A stretch of DNA of 64,000 nucleotides from JAJZVS01 sp963708095 (GTDB lineage: Bacteria; Pseudomonadota; Alphaproteobacteria; Acetobacterales; Acetobacteraceae). A program made the position numbers and the translations under genes. Shown here piece by piece: positions 60,154 to 64,000 of the stretch. Below the pieces are notes generated by a model. It worked only from the letters and a program-made list of their open reading frames with translations, made no database searches and had not been told where the DNA came from. Where the stretch lies: assembly GCA_963708095.1 (NCBI GenBank), contig OY970182.1:3286001-3350000 (forward strand), in the 5' to 3' direction. Position 1 is the first letter of the stretch; each line of letters begins with the position of its first letter.

Positions 60154-60566
60154 CCGCCGCCCATCGCCAAATCTGGGCGGCGCCGCCGGGCCGGGCCTCG
60201 GCACGACTGCGCGCATGCTATGCGGGCCGCCTGGGTGAGCGGCCTTCCAGGAAGCAAGGCCAGGGGGCGCTGCCCCCTGGACCCCGTCTACTGGTTCCGT
60301 GTGCGTGGGGGGTGTCTCGGGTCGGGGCTGGGGCTGCCGGGGCGGGCGGGTTGGGGCAGGGACTGGGCGCGACTGCGCCCAGTCCCTGCCCCAACCCGCC
60401 CGCCCCGGCAGCCCCAGCCCCGACCCGAGACACCCCCCACGCACACGGAACCAACGGAAGGGTTCCAAGGGCGAGCCCTTGGCGGGGTCCAGGGGCAGAG
60501 CCCCTGGCCTTACTTCCTGGAAGGCCGCTCACTCCCACGGTCGGCGTAGTCTGCGCGAGGCTGCGC
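60154..60566 (-). other. 413-nt gap between proA and nadD, mostly inverted repeat
   Basis: Holds the long palindrome (60235-60532) and short flanks of 81 and 34 nt. The nadD promoter, if separate from that of proA, must lie in 60154-60234. No gene is credible; long frames here are created by the palindrome. Confidence 0.7.
60235..60532. repeat. 298-bp inverted-repeat structure with 78-bp perfect core arms (dispersed repeat copy 2)
   Basis: Core arms 60293-60370 and 60375-60452 are exact reverse complements over 78 bp with a GACT spacer (60371-60374). Outer arms of about 50 bp (from 60235 and back from 60532) pair with few mismatches and contain the dispersed repeat seen at 53401-53515 (CTGCCCCCTGGACCCCGTC; GGGTTCCAAGGGCGAGCCC). 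It lies after the proA stop and upstream of nadD. Transcribed from either strand it would fold into one long stem. Confidence 0.95.
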
Positions 60567-61826
60567 TCAGGGCCGCACCTGGCCGGTGCCTTCCACGATG
60601 TAGCGGTAGGTGGTGAGTTGGTCGGGGCCGACCGGGCCGCGGGCGTGGAGGCGGCCGGTGGCGATGCCGATTTCGGCGCCGAAGCCGAATTCGCTGCCGT
60701 CGCAGAATTGGGTGGAGGCGTTCCACAGGGCGACCGCGCTGTCGATGTTGCGCAGGAACTGCCGGGCGGCGGCTTCGTCGTTGGTGACGATGGCGTCGGT
60801 ATGGCCGCTGCCGTGGCAGCCGATGTGGGTAAGGGCTGCGTCCACCCCGTCGATCACGGCGACCGACAGGATGGCGTCGTGCCATTCGGTGTCGAAATCT
60901 TCTGTCGCGGCGGCGGGCAGGTCTGGCACGATCGCGCGGGCAGCGGGGTCGGCGCGGAAGTCGCAGCCGAGGGTTCGGAGGTCGGCCACCAGCAGGGGCA
61001 GCAGGCTGGGGGCGATGGTGCGGTCGATCAGCAGGGTTTCGGTGGCGCCGCAGATGCCGGTGCGGCGCATCTTGGCGTTGGCGAGCACGCTGCGCGCCAT
61101 GGCCGGGTCGGCGCTGGCGTGGATGTAGGTGTGGCAGATGCCCTCGGCGTGGGCGAGCACCGGCACGCGGGCGTCCCGCTGCACGCGTTCCACCAGGGAT
61201 TTGCCGCCGCGCGGGATGATGAGGTCGATCAGCCCGACGGCGCCCAGCATGGCGGCGACGTAGGCGCGGTCGGTGCCGGGTGCGATCTGGACCGCGGCGT
61301 CCGGCAGGCCGGCGGTGCGCAGGCCGGCGGTGACCGCGGCGTGGAGGGCGGCGGCACTGCGGACGCTGTCCGAGCCGCCGCGCAGGATGACCGCGTTGCC
61401 CGATTTCAGGCAGATCGCGGCGGCATCGGCGCCGACGTTCGGGCGGCTTTCGTAGATCATGCCGATCACCCCGATCGGCGCCGGGATGCGGGCGATGGCG
61501 AGCCCGTTGGGGCGGGTCCAGCGGCCGAGATCCCGCGCCAGCGGGTCCGGCAGCACGGCCACCGCTTCGAGGCCGGCGGCGATCGCTTCGAGCCGGGACG
61601 GGTCGAGCGCGAGGCGGTCGCGGAAGGCGGCGCCGGCGGAGGAGGCGGTGAGGTCCGCGGCATTGGCGGCCAGGATCTCGGGCGCGTGCGCGCGCACGGC
61701 GGCGGCCATGGCCCGCAGCGCCGCGTCGCGCCCGGCGGCGGGCGTGCGGGCGAGGACGCGGGCGGCGTCCCTCGCGGCGGTGGCGGCGCGCTGAAGCTGG
61801 CGGGTGGGTTCGGATTCGATGTGCAT
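60567..61826 (-). CDS. proA: gamma-glutamyl phosphate reductase
   Basis: A 419-aa aldehyde-dehydrogenase-fold enzyme: PIGVIGMIYESRPNVGADAA, CLKSGNAVILRGGSDSV, LIIPRGGKSLVERVQ, and catalytic Cys259 in RRTGICGATETLL. It reduces gamma-glutamyl phosphate in proline synthesis. ATG 61826 gives the usual family length; the frame upstream is unconserved. proB, its usual partner, is not in the window. Confidence 0.95.
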   Translation of the reverse strand: MHIESEPTRQLQRAATAARDAARVLARTPAAGRDAALRAMAAAVRAHAPEILAANAADLTASSAGAAFRDRLALDPSRLEAIAAGLEAVAVLPDPLARDLGRWTRPNGLAIARIPAPIGVIGMIYESRPNVGADAAAICLKSGNAVILRGGSDSVRSAAALHAAVTAGLRTAGLPDAAVQIAPGTDRAYVAAMLGAVGLIDLIIPRGGKSLVERVQRDARVPVLAHAEGICHTYIHASADPAMARSVLANAKMRRTGICGATETLLIDRTIAPSLLPLLVADLRTLGCDFRADPAARAIVPDLPAAATEDFDTEWHDAILSVAVIDGVDAALTHIGCHGSGHTDAIVTNDEAAARQFLRNIDSAVALWNASTQFCDGSEFGFGAEIGIATGRLHARGPVGPDQLTTYRYIVEGTGQVRP

Positions 61827-62173
61827 GGCGTTTCGACCAACTGTGACACTATGGCGCCGGACGCGCCGGAGGCCAACGGCGTTGGACGCGCGGGTGGCCC
61901 GCGCGGCGGGAAAGGCGAGGGGGACGGACATGGGCTCGGCCGCACGGGCCGCCGCCGGCACCGGGCCATCCGGCGGGGAGAACCGAGGGACGTTAACGGA
62001 CCGTGATTTCGGGATCAACCCGCCCCCCGAGCCCGGCAGGAGAGCCGGGTGCGGGAACGGCCGGCCCTCCGCCTCGGCGCGATCATGACCCGGCGTCACC
62101 AGAACGTCATGCCCGGCCGGCGGATTTCCGGTTAGGTCGCCGTCCGTATATGGTCACTCTTTGCCGAGGTGTC
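61827..62173. other. 347-nt divergent region between proA and the phosphoesterase gene
   Basis: No gene. It should hold divergent promoters. I found no Pho box (repeated CTGTCAT) ahead of the phosphoesterase. The open frames here are Arg/Pro/Gly-rich. Confidence 0.5.
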
Positions 62174-63898
62174 ATGCGTCATCGCACCGTTCGACTGGCT
62201 CCCGCCGCCGGGGCGCTCTGCGCCGGCCTTCTCGTCGGCGCTCTCGCCGCACCTGGTGCAGCGTCCGCCACACCGCCGACGACGGGCGCGGTGGCGCCGG
62301 CCGGCGGTGCCGGCCGCAACCCGGCCGATACGGCCAGGACCGCGACGCCGATCAAGCACCTGGTGGTGATCTACGACGAGAACGTCTCGTTTGATCATTA
62401 TTTCGCCACCTACCCGAAGGCCGCCAATCCGAAGGGCGAGCCGCCGTTCGTCGCCGCCCCCGGCACGCCGCGCGCCAATACCCTGGCCGCCGCGCATCTG
62501 CTGACCGGCAACCCCAACTTCAGCAACAAGGAGAACGGCGCCGACGCGGCGGAGCCGTTCCGGCTCGACCGCACCCAGGCCGCCACCGCCGACCAGAACC
62601 ACGCCTATACGGCCGAGCAGATGGCCTACGACCACGGCCGCGCCGATCTGTTCCCGAAATACACCGGCAAGGCCACGCCGGGCGGGGTCGGCGCCTTCGG
62701 CACCAAGGGCCAGGTCATGGGCTATTTCGACGGCAACACCGTCGGCGCGATATGGCGCTACGCGCAGCATTACGCGATGAGCGACAATGCCTATACCGAC
62801 ACCTACGGTCCCTCCACGCCCGGGGCGCTGGAAGTGGTGTCCGGCCAGACCGACGGCATGCAGATCGTCGCCACCACCAAAAAGCCGTCCACCGTGACCG
62901 CCGTGTCCTATTACATCAACGACGGCCAGGGCGGCCTGGGGATGATCAACGACGTCGATCCGGCGCATGATGCCTGTTCGTCCCCCACCAACCAGGTGAT
63001 GATGACGGGGAAGAACATCGGCGACCTGCTGAACGCGGCGGATGTGACCTGGGGCGGCTTCATGGGTGGCTTCGATCTGGCCAGCCATAACCCGAACGGC
63101 ACCACGGGCTGCAAGCGCAGCACCCACTCGGTGGTGGTCGGCGCCAACGTGGTCGATTACATTCCGCACCACAACTGGTTCCAGTACTACGCGACCACCG
63201 CCAACCCGACGCACGCGCGGCCGCACGCGCTTGCCGACATCGGCTACAGTTTCGAGCATGACGGCAAGACCCCCGACCCGGCCAACCACCAGTACGGGCT
63301 GGCGGATTTCTACCGCGCCGTGCGCGACGGCAAGCTGCCCGCAGTCTCCTACATCAAGCTGCCCGCCTACCAGGACGGCCATGCGGGCTATTCCGATCCG
63401 CTGGATGAGCAGGCGGGCGTCGTGCGCCTGATCAACTTCCTGCAGCACCAGCCGGACTGGAGGAGCACGGCGGTGGTCATCACCTGGGACGATTCGGACG
63501 GCTGGTACGACCACGCCTTCGCCAAGACGACGAACCCGTCCTTCGACAAGCAGGCCGACCAGCTCGACGGGCCCGGCGTCTGCGGCAGCGGCACGCCGCT
63601 GCCCGGCGTGGACGGCAAGCCGGTGAACGGGCGCTGCGGCCCGGGGACGCGCCTTCCGTTCCTGGTGATCTCGCCCTGGGCGAAGCCTGACCATATCAGC
63701 CATACCGAGATCACCCAGGCCTCGGTCGTGCGCTTCATCGAGGACAACTGGCTGCACGGGGAGCGCCTGGGCGGCGGCTCGTTCGACGCCACCACCGGGT
63801 CGATCATGAGCATGTTCGACTTCGCCCATGGCGGCGGACGGGTGGCGCCGCTCTATCTCAACCCGGTGACCGGCATGCCGCTGCCGGGCCGCCGGTAG
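62174..63898 (+). CDS. secreted phosphoesterase (phospholipase C/acid phosphatase, PF04185 type)
   Basis: A 574-aa exported protein. Signal peptide: basic RHRTVRLAP then GALCAGLLVGALAAPGAASA. The catalytic domain begins IKHLVVIYDENVSFDHYFAT, the metal-site motif of the family; later marks are YTDTYGPSTPG, VVITWDDSDGWYDHAF and RLPFLVISPWAKPDHISHTE. Members cleave phospholipids or phosphate monoesters outside the cytoplasm. ATG 62174 has GAGG five nt before it. Phosphate scavenging is plausible but unproven. Confidence 0.88.
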   Translation: MRHRTVRLAPAAGALCAGLLVGALAAPGAASATPPTTGAVAPAGGAGRNPADTARTATPIKHLVVIYDENVSFDHYFATYPKAANPKGEPPFVAAPGTPRANTLAAAHLLTGNPNFSNKENGADAAEPFRLDRTQAATADQNHAYTAEQMAYDHGRADLFPKYTGKATPGGVGAFGTKGQVMGYFDGNTVGAIWRYAQHYAMSDNAYTDTYGPSTPGALEVVSGQTDGMQIVATTKKPSTVTAVSYYINDGQGGLGMINDVDPAHDACSSPTNQVMMTGKNIGDLLNAADVTWGGFMGGFDLASHNPNGTTGCKRSTHSVVVGANVVDYIPHHNWFQYYATTANPTHARPHALADIGYSFEHDGKTPDPANHQYGLADFYRAVRDGKLPAVSYIKLPAYQDGHAGYSDPLDEQAGVVRLINFLQHQPDWRSTAVVITWDDSDGWYDHAFAKTTNPSFDKQADQLDGPGVCGSGTPLPGVDGKPVNGRCGPGTRLPFLVISPWAKPDHISHTEITQASVVRFIEDNWLHGERLGGGSFDATTGSIMSMFDFAHGGGRVAPLYLNPVTGMPLPGRR

Positions 63899-63914
63899 AC
63901 GCGATCCGCGGCGG

Positions 63915-64000
63915 ATGCGGATCGGCCGGATTCTGCTCGGCCGGCCGGGGCGCCATCGGTGGATTCGTTACGGTGCCGGCTTGCTGTTCGCAGCCCTGGC
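63915..64000 (+). CDS. possible start of an exported protein (3' truncated by window end)
   Basis: From ATG 63915 an open frame runs to the window edge and reads RIGRILLGRPGRHRWIRYG followed by AGLLFAAL: a basic stretch then a hydrophobic run, like a signal peptide. It begins 16 nt after the phosphoesterase stop in the same direction. No good ribosome site. Too short to name. Confidence 0.35.
   Translation, partial: MRIGRILLGRPGRHRWIRYGAGLLFAAL

Noticed and set aside
60299..62006. Plus-strand open frames across the palindrome and proA
   Set aside because: They read the inverted repeat and the antisense of proA; no conserved domain.

Overview
The window is very GC-rich chromosomal DNA with long ATGA-overlapping gene strings and gene orders typical of Alphaproteobacteria (grpE-dnaK-dnaJ; hemC-hemD-mitofilin-hemY next to divergent tsaD; glnD beside mutS; proA-nadD-rsfS; rph-rdgB). 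Protein flavour, dispersed GC-rich palindromic repeats and IS701/IS110 elements point to an acetic-acid-bacterium relative (Acetobacteraceae, Rhodospirillales sensu lato). That placement is inference; no rRNA or tRNA gene was seen.

Layout. 1-12.7 kb is accessory and metabolic: the end of an ABC1/UbiB-like kinase gene, a 2OG-Fe(II) oxygenase, a three-gene string with two DUF1488 paralogues, a shrunken 3-hydroxybutyrate dehydrogenase pseudogene, a DUF1127 protein, a LysR regulator, an MFS carrier, an enolase-superfamily sugar-acid dehydratase, a haloacid dehalogenase, two GSTs with a TetR regulator, and two tandem OmpA-family porins. 12.9-26.3 kb is core: the chaperone set, the haem-precursor operon, tsaD, rpoH and rluD. 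26.4-36.6 kb mixes an acyltransferase, an intact-looking IS701 element, nrdB, rdgB/rph, an NHL-repeat protein, DUF1028 and a DMT exporter. 36.6-46.2 kb is the most rearranged part: a sulfotransferase-like protein with a heptad-repeat tail, an alpha/beta hydrolase with two-subunit aconitase X, panE and MarR with colliding starts, a LeuC-like gene broken by an amber codon and by a decayed IS4-family element, then structured non-coding DNA and an IS110 recombinase. 46.2-64 kb is core again: bcp-glnE, an AsmA-like giant, mutS-glnD, rsfS, nadD, proA, and a secreted phosphoesterase.

How the parts fit: heat shock (rpoH, dnaKJ, grpE), nitrogen signalling (glnD and glnE, the two nucleotidylyltransferases that act on PII and on glutamine synthetase) and tetrapyrrole synthesis (hemC, hemD) are the coherent core modules. 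The carrier, dehydratase and hydrolase genes at 4-9 kb look like a sugar-acid or aromatic-related catabolic island.

Best leads beyond ordinary annotation: (i) two sigma70-like promoters upstream of rpoH, each overlapped by a GGACT/AGTCC palindrome; (ii) a 78-bp perfect inverted repeat with a 4-nt spacer inside a ~298-bp inverted structure between proA and nadD; (iii) the structured non-coding DNA on both sides of the IS110 recombinase gene, candidate bridge-RNA sites; (iv) three separate 15-bp minisatellites.
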